A DNA stretch of 64,000 nucleotides, from assembly GCF_900605015.1 (NCBI RefSeq), contig NZ_LR027575.1:54690-118689 (forward strand), read 5' to 3'. Positions within the stretch are counted from its first letter, which is position 1; every line of letters starts with the position of its first letter. Of this stretch, positions 16,946 through 25,554 are shown piece by piece. Under the pieces are notes generated by a model. The model saw only the letters and a list, made by a program, of their open reading frames with translations, was not told where the DNA came from and ran no database searches. This stretch comes from Olsenella sp. Marseille-P4559 (GTDB taxonomy: Bacteria; Actinomycetota; Coriobacteriia; Coriobacteriales; Atopobiaceae). Both the position numbers and the translations under genes were made by a program.

Positions 16946-18268
16946 ATGGGGAACATTTCGAGGAAGCAGTTCATCACGCTCGGTGCGGCGTCGGCGGCCG
17001 TCCTTGGCCTCGCCGGCTGTGGTGGCAGCCCCAGCTCCACCACCAGTAGCTCGAGCAGCGAAGACCGCTCCGGCAGCGTCTACTGGCTCAACTTCAAGCC
17101 CGAGCTGGACGACGCCGCCCAGAAGCTTGCCAAGAGCTACATGGAGAAGTACCCCAACGTCAAGGTGAAGGTCCAGACCGCCGCGTCCGGCACCTACGAG
17201 CAGACGCTCACCTCCGAGATGGACAAGACGGACGCCCCCACGCTCTTCAACATCGGCACCACCGCCGGCGTCAAGGAGTGGGGCCCCAACGCCATGGACC
17301 TCTCCGGCACCGACATCGAGAAGGCCCTCTCCACCGACGAGTACACCTACAAGGATGACCAGGGCCGCCTTGTCTGCGCTGGCCTCTGCTACGAGTCCTA
17401 CGGCATCGCCGTCAACTCTGACCTGGTCGAGAAGGCCGGCCACAGCGTGGACGACATCAAGGACTTCGACTCCCTGAAGACCGTCGCCGAGGACATCCAC
17501 AAGAACGCCTCCACCCTCGGCTTCGACGCCTTCGCGGCCACCGACCTCGACGACTCCTCGTCTTGGCGCGTGACTGGCCACCTCGCCAACCTCGAGTACT
17601 ACTACGAGGAGAAGGACGCCGGCGGCTGGACCGAGACCCCCGCTGCCATCAAAGGCACCTACCTCCCCAACTACAAGAACATCTTCGACTTGGCCATCAA
17701 CAACTCCGCTGAGGACCCCTCGACCCTCTCCACCGGCGGCCACGATCCCTCGACCGAGTTCACCAGCGGCAAGGCCGCATTCTTCTTCACCGGCTCCTGG
17801 GACTACGCCACCATCGCCGCTGCCCAGAAGAACACCACGATGATCCCGTACTACTGCGGCGTCTCCGGCGAGGAGAAGGCCGGCCTCAACAACGGCACCG
17901 AGAACCGCCTCGCCATCAGCGACGCAGCCTCCGACGAGGACAAGAAGGCCACCATGGACTTCTGGCTCTGGCTCGTCACCGATCCCGAGGCCTCCAAGGA
18001 AATGGTCGCGCAGCTGGGCGTCCTCCCCTACACCAACGCCGCCAAGGGCGACAACGGCTACCTCAACAAGGCCGAAGAGCTCTCTAAGGCTGGCAACTAC
18101 ACCATGGACTGGGCTACGAACTACCAGCCCAACGTCGACCAGTACCGCAAGGCCCTCGTGTCTGCCCTCAACGCCTACACGGCCGACCAGTCCGACGCCA
18201 ACTGGGGCACCTTCGCGACCGCGTTTGTCGACGGCTGGGCCCAGAACTACAAGGTTGAGAACGCCTAG
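16946..18268 (+). CDS. Sugar ABC transporter substrate-binding lipoprotein
   Basis: Extracellular solute-binding protein (family 1) anchored by lipid; it captures an oligosaccharide for the permeases downstream. ATG 16946 follows GGGAGGA. Signal: MGNISRKQFITLGAASAAVL with lipobox LAGC (C25), then a Ser-rich linker and the binding fold (VYWLNFKPELDDAAQKLAKS onward). The mature part is rich in Asp, Tyr and Trp, as for sugar binders. At 440 aa the length is usual. A terminator-like hairpin follows, which would keep this gene more highly expressed than the permeases. The sugar could be maltodextrin or trehalose-like, judging by malQ, glgP and a TreR-like regulator. Confidence 0.85.
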   Translation: MGNISRKQFITLGAASAAVLGLAGCGGSPSSTTSSSSSEDRSGSVYWLNFKPELDDAAQKLAKSYMEKYPNVKVKVQTAASGTYEQTLTSEMDKTDAPTLFNIGTTAGVKEWGPNAMDLSGTDIEKALSTDEYTYKDDQGRLVCAGLCYESYGIAVNSDLVEKAGHSVDDIKDFDSLKTVAEDIHKNASTLGFDAFAATDLDDSSSWRVTGHLANLEYYYEEKDAGGWTETPAAIKGTYLPNYKNIFDLAINNSAEDPSTLSTGGHDPSTEFTSGKAAFFFTGSWDYATIAAAQKNTTMIPYYCGVSGEEKAGLNNGTENRLAISDAASDEDKKATMDFWLWLVTDPEASKEMVAQLGVLPYTNAAKGDNGYLNKAEELSKAGNYTMDWATNYQPNVDQYRKALVSALNAYTADQSDANWGTFATAFVDGWAQNYKVENA

Positions 18269-18294
18269 AGCCTCATCCGACCCTTGACAGGCAC

Positions 18295-18339
18295 ACGGGG
18301 CCGGGTGTGATTGCGGCGCCTGGCCCCCCGTTTCTTTTC
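18295..18339 (+). terminator. Hairpin with U-rich tail between binding protein and permeases
   Basis: ACGGGGCC pairs with GGCCCC(CC)CGT across 18295-18331 and is followed by TTTCTTTT. Its position between the first and second genes of the operon suggests partial termination that lowers permease expression relative to the binding protein. Confidence 0.6.
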
Positions 18340-18359
18340 TCACGCGGGAGTGGAGAAGC

Positions 18360-19262
18360 ATGAAAAGCAAAGCCTTAAAGCGGAGCTCCCAGATATCGTC
18401 AGCCAGACACTTCTGGTGGCTCTTCCTCCTGCCCGTGACGGCCGCGTTCTGCATTGGCTTCGTCTGGCCGTTCCTCCAGGGCATCTATCTTTCCTTCTGC
18501 AAATTCAAGACCATCTCGAGCGCACAGTTCATCGGCCTCTCCAACTACGCATCCGCGTTCTCGGACGAGTCCTTCCAGCACTCCTTCTGGTACACGGCAC
18601 TCACGGCGGTCGTGTGCCTCGTCCTTATCAACGTGGTCGCGTTCGCCATTGCCTACGCGCTCACGCAGAGCATCAAGGGCTCAAACATCTTCCGCACGGT
18701 GTTCTTTGCGCCCAACCTCATCGGCGGGATCGTGCTTGGCTATATCTGGTCGATGATCTTCGACGGCATCCTGCAGCAGTACGGGACGTCGGTGGTCCTT
18801 GAGACGAGGTATGGCTTCTGGGGTCTCATCATCCTCATGTGCTGGCAGCAGATCGGCTACATGATGATCATCTACATCGCCGGCATCCAGTCCGTCCCCG
18901 AGGACATGGTCGAGGCCGCCAAGATCGACGGTGCGACCAAGGCGCAGACGCTCTTCAAGGTAATCATCCCCAACGTGATGCCCTCGATCACCATCTGCAC
19001 GTTCCTCTCCCTCACCAACGGCTTCAAGCTCTTCGACCAGAACCTCGCGCTTACGGGTGGCCTGCCATACCAGCAGCTTGCCGATGGCACGACCATCAAT
19101 ACAACCGAGATGATGGCCCTGAACATCTACAACACGTTCTACTCGGGTACCGGTGCGTCGCGCGGCGTGGCCCAGGCGAAGGCAGTCATATTCTTCGTCC
19201 TTGTGGCAGCCATGGGGCTCGCGCAGCTCTCGTACACCCGTAAGAGGGAGGTGCAGCAGTAA
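18360..19262 (+). CDS. Sugar ABC transporter permease, MalF-type
   Basis: First membrane subunit of the importer. The 300-aa product has about six transmembrane segments and the cytoplasmic EAA loop that docks on the ATPase: MVEAAKIDGATKAQTLFKVI, then IPNVMPSIT. A good GGGAGTGGAG site precedes ATG 18360. Its stop overlaps the ATG of the next permease (TAATG), so the two are translationally coupled. The family is the carbohydrate uptake transporter-1 type. Confidence 0.9.
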   Translation: MKSKALKRSSQISSARHFWWLFLLPVTAAFCIGFVWPFLQGIYLSFCKFKTISSAQFIGLSNYASAFSDESFQHSFWYTALTAVVCLVLINVVAFAIAYALTQSIKGSNIFRTVFFAPNLIGGIVLGYIWSMIFDGILQQYGTSVVLETRYGFWGLIILMCWQQIGYMMIIYIAGIQSVPEDMVEAAKIDGATKAQTLFKVIIPNVMPSITICTFLSLTNGFKLFDQNLALTGGLPYQQLADGTTINTTEMMALNIYNTFYSGTGASRGVAQAKAVIFFVLVAAMGLAQLSYTRKREVQQ

Positions 19263-20125
19263 TGGCAAACCAGCCACAGACGCTCGCATCCGAGGCGCGT
19301 CACAAGAAGATCTTGACCGTCGTGTTCGCCATCATCTGCGTCATCTGGGTCCTGCCGGTCGTGTGCGTGGCGATCAACTCCTTCAAGCTGAACACCTTCG
19401 TCAAGACCGAGACCTTCGCCCTGCCCACTGAGGAGAGCTTTGCCGGGTGGTCCAACTTCGTCACCGGCATGACCTTCGGCAACTATCCGTTCTGGAGCGC
19501 GTTTGGCTACAGCGCCCTCATCACCGTGCTCTCCGCCGCGCTGATCCTCATCTGCTGCTCCATGGCGGCCTGGTACATCGCCCGTGTGAACTCCAGGTTC
19601 TGCAAGGTCATCTACACGCTCTGCATCTTCTCGATGGTCGTGCCCTTCCAGATGGTCATGTTCACGCTGTCCAAAACGGCCGATACGCTGGAGCTCAACA
19701 CGCCCTTCACCATACCCATCGTCTACCTGGGCTTTGGCGCTGGCCTCGCAATCTTCATGTTCGTCGGCTTCGTGAAGTCCATCCCGCTGGAGATCGAGGA
19801 GGCTGCCGCAATCGACGGCTGTGGCCCGGTGCGCACCTTCTTCCTGGTGGTGCTTCCCATGCTCAAGCCCACGCTCATCTCCGTCGGCATCCTCGAGATC
19901 ATGTGGGTCTGGAACGACTACCTCCTTCCGTACCTGGTCCTGGACATCAACAAGTACCGCACCATCCCCATCCAGATCCAGTACCTCAAGGGCAGCTACG
20001 GAACGGTCGACCTCGGTGCGACCATGGCGATCATCCTCATGGCCATCATCCCCGTCATCGTGTTCTACCTCGCCTGCCAGAAGTACATCATCAAGGGTGT
20101 TGCGGCCGGCGCCGTCAAGGGTTAG
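19262..20125 (+). CDS. Sugar ABC transporter permease, MalG-type
   Basis: Second membrane subunit. The 287-aa product has six predicted transmembrane segments and the EAA motif EIEEAAAIDGCGPVRTFFLV, then VLPMLKP. It begins on the stop codon of the MalF-type gene. It pairs with that permease and the ATPase encoded at 20281. A strong GC hairpin follows at 20168-20204. Confidence 0.9.
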   Translation: MANQPQTLASEARHKKILTVVFAIICVIWVLPVVCVAINSFKLNTFVKTETFALPTEESFAGWSNFVTGMTFGNYPFWSAFGYSALITVLSAALILICCSMAAWYIARVNSRFCKVIYTLCIFSMVVPFQMVMFTLSKTADTLELNTPFTIPIVYLGFGAGLAIFMFVGFVKSIPLEIEEAAAIDGCGPVRTFFLVVLPMLKPTLISVGILEIMWVWNDYLLPYLVLDINKYRTIPIQIQYLKGSYGTVDLGATMAIILMAIIPVIVFYLACQKYIIKGVAAGAVKG

Positions 20126-20167
20126 GCCAAAGGCCCATGCTCGTCTGAGTTTGTCCCCTCTTTCCCA

Positions 20168-20204
20168 CCCCCTTCGCGGGGTCAACGCGGCCCCGCGAAG
20201 GGGG
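20168..20204 (+). terminator. 14-bp GC-rich hairpin after the permease genes
   Basis: Arms 20168-20181 and 20191-20204 are perfectly complementary (CCCCCTTCGCGGGG and its complement) with a 9-nt loop. No U-run follows, so it may be a pause or RNA-stability element before the ATPase gene rather than a full stop. Confidence 0.5.
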
Positions 20205-20280
20205 GGACCTCCTTGAAGACATGCAGCCCGATACGGGGGCGCGGGCCCCGGCTGCGACCTACGGAAGGAATCCGAGAGCC

Positions 20281-21489
20281 ATGGCAGAAGTCAGCCTGAA
20301 GCACATCACAAAGATCTATCCGAACATCGAGAAGACCGCGAAGCATCGCCTCGGCAAGAGGGGCCCAGAGCCCGAGAAGAAAAAGAGCAACCTCAAGGTT
20401 ACCGACGAGGGCGTCGTGGCGGTCGAGGACTTCAACCTCGACATCACAGACCGCGAGTTCGTCGTCCTCGTCGGCCCCTCCGGCTGCGGCAAGTCCACGA
20501 CGCTGCGCATGGTCGCCGGCCTCGAGAGCATCTCCGGCGGCGAGCTCACCATCGACGGCAAGGTCATGAACGAGGTGGCCCCCAAGGACCGCGACATCGC
20601 CATGGTCTTCCAGAGCTATGCCCTCTACCCCCACATGACCGTGTACGACAACATGGCCTTCCCCCTGAAGCTCCGCAAGGCCCCGCAGGACCAGATCGAC
20701 CAGAAGGTCCGCCAGGCGGCAGAGACGCTGGGCATCACCCAGTACCTCGACCGCAAGCCCAAGGCCCTCTCCGGCGGCCAGCGCCAGCGTGTGGCCATCG
20801 GCCGCGCCATCGTGCGCGACCCCAAGGTGCTCCTCATGGACGAGCCCCTCTCGAACCTGGACGCCAAGCTCAGGAACCAGATGCGTGCCGAGATCATCAA
20901 GCTCCGCAAGCGCATCAACGCGACCTTCATCTACGTCACGCACGACCAGACCGAGGCCATGACCCTGGGCGACCGCATCGTGATCATGAAGGACGGCGTG
21001 GTCCAGCAGGTCGGCACCCCACAGGAGGTCTTCAACGAGCCGGCCAACCTCTTCGTGGCCGGCTTCATCGGCGTCCCGCAGATGAACTTCTTCGACGGCC
21101 GTCTCGAGAAGACCGCTTCGGGCTGCGTCCTGCACGCGCTGGACACCCAGATTGCCGTCTCGCGCGAGACGGGCAAGGCCCTCGCTGCTGTTGGCATCAC
21201 CTCTGCCGATGTCACCGCAGGCGTGCGCCCCGAGCAGATCCAGCTCGCCAGCGCAGGCGAGCCCGGCACCATCTCCGGCACCATCGACGTCTCCGAGCTC
21301 ATGGGCTCTACGGTCCATGTGCACGCCAGCGTCAAGGGATATGACTTCGTCCTGGTCATCCCCACCATCGATTTCGACGGCGCCCTTGGCAGGTCCTTCG
21401 CCGACGGCGCACCCATCTCCTTCAAGTTCGAGCCGAACGCGGTCCACTTCTTTGACAAGACGTCCGGCAAGAACATCATCAAGCCGTAG
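20281..21489 (+). CDS. msmX: Sugar ABC transporter ATPase (MsmX/UgpC-like)
   Basis: Energises carbohydrate importers; MsmX-type ATPases often serve several transporters. The 402-aa product starts MAEVSLKHITKIYP after GGAAGGA; the upstream extension to 20221 is not conserved. It has Walker A GPSGCGKST (65-73), Q-loop AMVFQSYALYPHMT, signature LSGGQRQRVAIGRA, Walker B VLLMDEPLSNLDA, H-loop VTHDQTEA, and a C-terminal TOBE region. An extra charged stretch of about 25 residues (including KKKSN, about 18-43) interrupts the usual VAVEDFNLDI lead-in; typical MsmX lacks it. The gene is separated from the permeases by a hairpin and could be expressed on its own. Confidence 0.88.
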   Translation: MAEVSLKHITKIYPNIEKTAKHRLGKRGPEPEKKKSNLKVTDEGVVAVEDFNLDITDREFVVLVGPSGCGKSTTLRMVAGLESISGGELTIDGKVMNEVAPKDRDIAMVFQSYALYPHMTVYDNMAFPLKLRKAPQDQIDQKVRQAAETLGITQYLDRKPKALSGGQRQRVAIGRAIVRDPKVLLMDEPLSNLDAKLRNQMRAEIIKLRKRINATFIYVTHDQTEAMTLGDRIVIMKDGVVQQVGTPQEVFNEPANLFVAGFIGVPQMNFFDGRLEKTASGCVLHALDTQIAVSRETGKALAAVGITSADVTAGVRPEQIQLASAGEPGTISGTIDVSELMGSTVHVHASVKGYDFVLVIPTIDFDGALGRSFADGAPISFKFEPNAVHFFDKTSGKNIIKP

Positions 21490-21522
21490 CCTTCCCTCCC
21501 TCCCGCGACATCGGCTTGATGC

Positions 21523-21562
21523 GGCCCCGGCCCGCTTTTCTCGGACGGGTCGGGGCCCTTTT
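21523..21562 (+). terminator. Rho-independent terminator between the ATPase gene and malQ
   Basis: GGCCCCGGCCCG (21523-21534) pairs with CGGGTCGGGGCC (21546-21557, one mismatch) and is followed by CTTTT. It should end the transporter transcript. Confidence 0.65.
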
Positions 21563-21619
21563 GCGGGAGTGCCCAAGGTGACGGCGTGCGTATGTGCGCA
21601 AGAGAGAAGGAGGCCACAC

Positions 21620-23128
21620 ATGGAGAGAGCAAGCGGCGTGCTCATGCCCGTCTCGTCGCTTCCGGGCATCGTGGGCATTGGCACCTTTGGTCGAGAGGCG
21701 TACGACTTCGTCGACTTCCTGGCTCGTACCCACCAGCGCTACTGGCAGGTGCTGCCCCTCACCACCACGAGCTTTGGAGACTCGCCCTACCAGTCATTCT
21801 CCGCTTTTGCGGGGAATCCGTACTTCATAGACGTCGAGGACCTGGTGCGCCTGGGCTACCTCTGCGAGAAGGACCTTGTCGTTCTGCCCTTTGGCGACAA
21901 CCCGGAAGACGTTGACTACGGGACCCTCTTCCGTGGCCACCGTGCCCTGCTCGAGCGCGCGCTCCCGAGCTTCTCGGCAGCGCCTCCCGCAGGCTTCGAT
22001 GCCTTCCGCGAGGCGAACGACCCCTGGCTTAAGCCCTACTGCGAGTTCATGACCACCAAGGAGGAGTTTGGCCTCAAGGCCTACTACGAGTGGCCGCGCG
22101 AGTACCGCAGGCGTGGCAAGGTGAGCGCGGAGCTCTGCGCCGAGCGTCCCGAGCGCATGCGCTACCACGAGATGACGCAGTACCTCTTCTACCACCACTG
22201 GAAGGGCCTGAAGGATTACGCCAACAAGCGTGGCGTCCTTATCGTGGGTGACATCCCCATCTACGTGTCCCGCGACTCGGTCGAGATGTGGGCCACGCCA
22301 GAGCTTTTCCGCGTGGACGCGACCGGCAACCCCACCTGCGTTGCCGGCACGCCGCCCGACCAGTTCTCTTCCACCGGCCAGTACTGGGGTAACCCCATCT
22401 ACGACTGGGCTGGCATGGCTGAGGATGGCTACAGCTGGTGGCTCGAGCGCCTGCGTGCGAACCTCAAGCTCTATGACATCCTGCGCATCGACCACTTCCG
22501 CGGCTTTGAGTCCTACTGGTCTGTGCCCTTTGGCGCACCAGACTCGAGCTTTGGCCGCTGGGCCAAAGGCCCTGGCAGCGATGTCTTTGATGCCGTGGCC
22601 GAGCAGCTGGGCAAGCTTCCCATCATCGCGGAGGACCTGGGCTTCATGACATCCGAGGTCATTGCCATGCGCGAGCACACGGGCTTTCCTGGCATGAGGA
22701 TCCTCCAGTTTGGCCTTGATGCCGAGGGGGACTCGCTTGACCTCCCGCACCGCTATGTTGCCAACACCGTTGCCTATGTGGGAACGCACGACAACGAGAC
22801 GGCCATGGGCTGGCTCAAGGACACGGCAACGCCCAACGCCCGCGAGAAGGCCGCCCGCTACCTCGCCCTTGCGCCGGGAGAGACCGTGGCACAGGGTTGC
22901 AACCGCGCCATTGCCGCCTCGGTGAGCGACACCTGCATCTTCCGCATGCAGGACCTTCTGGGGCTGGACAACTCCGCCCGCATCAACACACCCTCGACCG
23001 TTGGGAAGAACTGGCGCTGGCGCATGCTTGCGGATGCCGTGACGCCCGAGGTCGAGGCAGAGCTCTCCGACCTGACCACCACCTACTACCGGGTCCCCGG
23101 CACGAAGGGGCCCGAGCTTCCCGAATAG
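21620..23128 (+). CDS. malQ: 4-alpha-glucanotransferase (amylomaltase)
   Basis: Disproportionates maltodextrins, releasing glucose and making longer chains for phosphorylase. ATG 21620 follows AGAAGGAGG; the longer frame to 21152 is a shadow. The 502-aa product has GH77 features: GVLMPVSSLPG at the start, RYWQVLPLTTTSFGDSPYQS, IVGDIPIYVSRDSVEMWATP, LRIDHFRGFESYW (nucleophile Asp region), PIIAEDLGF (acid/base Glu) and YVGTHDNETAMGW. Length is normal. Glycogen/maltodextrin phosphorylase follows, a classical maltodextrin degradation pair, downstream of the sugar importer. Confidence 0.95.
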   Translation: MERASGVLMPVSSLPGIVGIGTFGREAYDFVDFLARTHQRYWQVLPLTTTSFGDSPYQSFSAFAGNPYFIDVEDLVRLGYLCEKDLVVLPFGDNPEDVDYGTLFRGHRALLERALPSFSAAPPAGFDAFREANDPWLKPYCEFMTTKEEFGLKAYYEWPREYRRRGKVSAELCAERPERMRYHEMTQYLFYHHWKGLKDYANKRGVLIVGDIPIYVSRDSVEMWATPELFRVDATGNPTCVAGTPPDQFSSTGQYWGNPIYDWAGMAEDGYSWWLERLRANLKLYDILRIDHFRGFESYWSVPFGAPDSSFGRWAKGPGSDVFDAVAEQLGKLPIIAEDLGFMTSEVIAMREHTGFPGMRILQFGLDAEGDSLDLPHRYVANTVAYVGTHDNETAMGWLKDTATPNAREKAARYLALAPGETVAQGCNRAIAASVSDTCIFRMQDLLGLDNSARINTPSTVGKNWRWRMLADAVTPEVEAELSDLTTTYYRVPGTKGPELPE

Positions 23129-23201
23129 GGGAGCACGGTTGCGCTGCGCAACCGTCGCCCGTCCTGCCATGTCAACGCGACATTTGGAGGTATCGCATCG
23201 C

Positions 23202-25463
23202 ATGAAGACCGATCTTGAGGCACGCTCCCAGGAAAAGTATGGTCGTCCGCTCTCCGAGCTCGATGACTCCACCATCTGCACCATGCTCGAGGGCCTCGTT
23301 CGCGAGCATACGGCGACCATGCCGCTCAACGAGGGCAAGCGCCGCCTGTACTACCTCTCCGCCGAGTTCCTTATCGGCCGTCTGCTCACCAACAACCTCA
23401 TCGAGCTGGGCGTGTACGACGAGGTCAAGTCCCAGCTGGCCGCTGCTGGCCACGATCTGGGTGCCGTGGAGGAGTGCGAGGTTGAGCCGTCCCTGGGCAA
23501 CGGAGGCCTGGGTCGTCTCGCCGCATGCTTCCTGGACTCCATCGCCACGCTGGGCCTCCCCGGCGACGGCGTGGGCCTGAACTACCACTACGGCCTCTTC
23601 CGCCAGCACTTTGTCGACCTGCAACAGGCAGCGGAGCCCGATGGCTGGCTGGACCGACAGGGCTGGCTCGCGAGAGACGAGAGGGCCTATACCGTGGAGT
23701 TCGGCGGCTTCGCCGTAAAGTCTCGCCTCTACGACATTGACGTCTTGGGCTATGGGCGCACCACCAAGAACAGGCTCCGCCTCTTCGACCTCGAGGGCGT
23801 TGACGACTCCCTGGTACCGGTGAACTCGATTGACTTTGACAAGGGGGGGCTGGCCAAGAACCTCACGCTCTTCCTCTATCCCGACGACTCCGATGACGCT
23901 GGTCGGCTGCTTCGCGTGTACCAGGAGTACTTCATGGTCTCCAACGCGGCCCAGCTCATCCTCGATGAGGCCGTCGCGCGCGGCTCCAACCTGCATGACC
24001 TGCCCGACTACGCCGTGGTGCAGATCAACGACACGCACCCCTCGATGGTCATTCCCGAGCTGGTGCGCCTGCTCGTAGACGTTCACGGCTTCGAGCTTGA
24101 CGAGGCCGTCTCGGTCGTGCGTCGCATGGTTGCCTACACCAACCACACCATCCTTGCCGAGGCACTCGAGAAGTGGCCGCTCGCGAGCCTTGAGACCGTG
24201 GCTCCGCGCATCGCGCAGATCGTGGTCAAGCTCGACGAGCTCGAGCGTGCCGAGCATGGCGACGATGACGCCGTGGCCATCGTATGCGATGGCCTGGTGC
24301 ACATGGCCCACATGGCCATCCACTACGGCTTCTCGATCAACGGCGTGGCGGCGCTGCACACCAAGATCCTCGAGGACACCGAGCTTCACCCCTTCTACGA
24401 GCTGTATCCCGAGAAGTTCTCCAACAAGACCAATGGCATTACCTTCCGCCGCTGGATCATGGATGCAAACCCGGCCCTCTCGGGCGTGCTCGACGACGTC
24501 CTGGGCACGGACTGGCGCAACACCTGCGACCTCTCCGGGCTTCTCGACTTCACGGATGACGAGGCGGTGCTTGCCCGCCTGGATGACGCAAAGGCTGAGG
24601 CCAAGGCCGGCATGCGCGAGTTTCTCATGCAGACGCAGGGCGTGAGCATCCCCGAGAACGCCATCATCGACGTGCAGGTGAAGCGCATCCATGAGTACAA
24701 GCGCCAGCAGATGCTCGCGCTCTACATCATCTGGAAGTACCTCGACATCAAGAACGGAAACGTCCCCGCGCGTCCGCTCACCATCGTCTTCGGCGGCAAG
24801 GCCGCGCCCGCCTACACGATTGCGCAGGACATCATCCACCTCATCTTGCTGCTCTCCCATTGGATTGCGGCAGACCCGGTCGTCTCGCCGCACCTTCAGG
24901 TGGTCATGATCGAGAACTACAACGTGAGCGCGGCCGAGCGTGTGATTCCCGCCGCGGACATCTCCGAGCAGATCTCGCTTGCCTCCAAGGAGGCCTCGGG
25001 CACCTCGAACATGAAGTTCATGCTCAACGGTGCCGTGACCCTCTGCACGCTCGATGGTGCCAACGTCGAGATCGCAGACCTTGTGGGAGACGAGAACATC
25101 TACACCTTTGGCGCCTCCTCCAAGGAGGTCGAGCGCCTGTATGCCGAGCGCGCCTACGACGCGCATGCGCACTACCTGCGCCCGGGCGTGAAGCTTCTGG
25201 TCGACTTCATCGCCAACCCGGCGTTCCTCGCACTGGGCAACGCCGAGCGCCTGAGGCGCCTGCACGACGACATGGCGTGGAAGGACTGGTTCATGGCGCT
25301 GCTCGACATCGAGGAGTACATCCAGAGGAAGGAGCAGATGCTCACCGACTACGAGGACCGTGGTGCCTGGCGCAGGAAGTCGCTGATGAACATCGCCAAG
25401 TCCGGCGTGTTCTCGTCCGACCGCACGATTCGCCAGTACGACGAGGACATCTGGCACCTGTAG
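23202..25463 (+). CDS. glgP: Glycogen/maltodextrin phosphorylase
   Basis: Phosphorolysis of alpha-1,4-glucans to glucose-1-phosphate, using PLP. ATG 23202 (MKTDLEARSQEKYGRPLSEL) follows TTTGGAGG. The 753-aa product is a normal GT35 enzyme: RRLYYLSAEFLIGR, EPSLGNGGLGRLAACFLDS, YHYGLFRQ, QINDTHPSM, and the PLP-lysine signature EASGTSNMKFMLNGA. It is probably co-transcribed with malQ; a small hairpin (ACGGTTGCG/CGCAACCGT, 23137-23157) lies between them. Product Glc-1-P would feed glycolysis. Confidence 0.95.
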   Translation: MKTDLEARSQEKYGRPLSELDDSTICTMLEGLVREHTATMPLNEGKRRLYYLSAEFLIGRLLTNNLIELGVYDEVKSQLAAAGHDLGAVEECEVEPSLGNGGLGRLAACFLDSIATLGLPGDGVGLNYHYGLFRQHFVDLQQAAEPDGWLDRQGWLARDERAYTVEFGGFAVKSRLYDIDVLGYGRTTKNRLRLFDLEGVDDSLVPVNSIDFDKGGLAKNLTLFLYPDDSDDAGRLLRVYQEYFMVSNAAQLILDEAVARGSNLHDLPDYAVVQINDTHPSMVIPELVRLLVDVHGFELDEAVSVVRRMVAYTNHTILAEALEKWPLASLETVAPRIAQIVVKLDELERAEHGDDDAVAIVCDGLVHMAHMAIHYGFSINGVAALHTKILEDTELHPFYELYPEKFSNKTNGITFRRWIMDANPALSGVLDDVLGTDWRNTCDLSGLLDFTDDEAVLARLDDAKAEAKAGMREFLMQTQGVSIPENAIIDVQVKRIHEYKRQQMLALYIIWKYLDIKNGNVPARPLTIVFGGKAAPAYTIAQDIIHLILLLSHWIAADPVVSPHLQVVMIENYNVSAAERVIPAADISEQISLASKEASGTSNMKFMLNGAVTLCTLDGANVEIADLVGDENIYTFGASSKEVERLYAERAYDAHAHYLRPGVKLLVDFIANPAFLALGNAERLRRLHDDMAWKDWFMALLDIEEYIQRKEQMLTDYEDRGAWRRKSLMNIAKSGVFSSDRTIRQYDEDIWHL

Positions 25464-25498
25464 GACGCGCGGCCTCAGGCAGCCAGCCGGTAAGCGAA

Positions 25499-25528
25499 GG
25501 GCCCCGAAGCATCGCCGCTTCGGGGCCC
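25499..25528. terminator. Bidirectional hairpin between glgP and the convergent peptidoglycan-binding gene
   Basis: GGGCCCCGAAGC (25499-25510) and its exact complement (25517-25528) form a 12-bp stem with loop ATCGCC, placed between two convergent stops. Confidence 0.7.
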
Positions 25529-25554
25529 ATCCTGTGATACGTCGCGGTGCCCTT

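Noticed and set aside
16859-18484. 541-codon minus-strand ORF over the sugar-binding protein gene
   Set aside because: Antisense of a lipoprotein gene; Gly/Val-rich mirror composition typical of GC-rich shadows.
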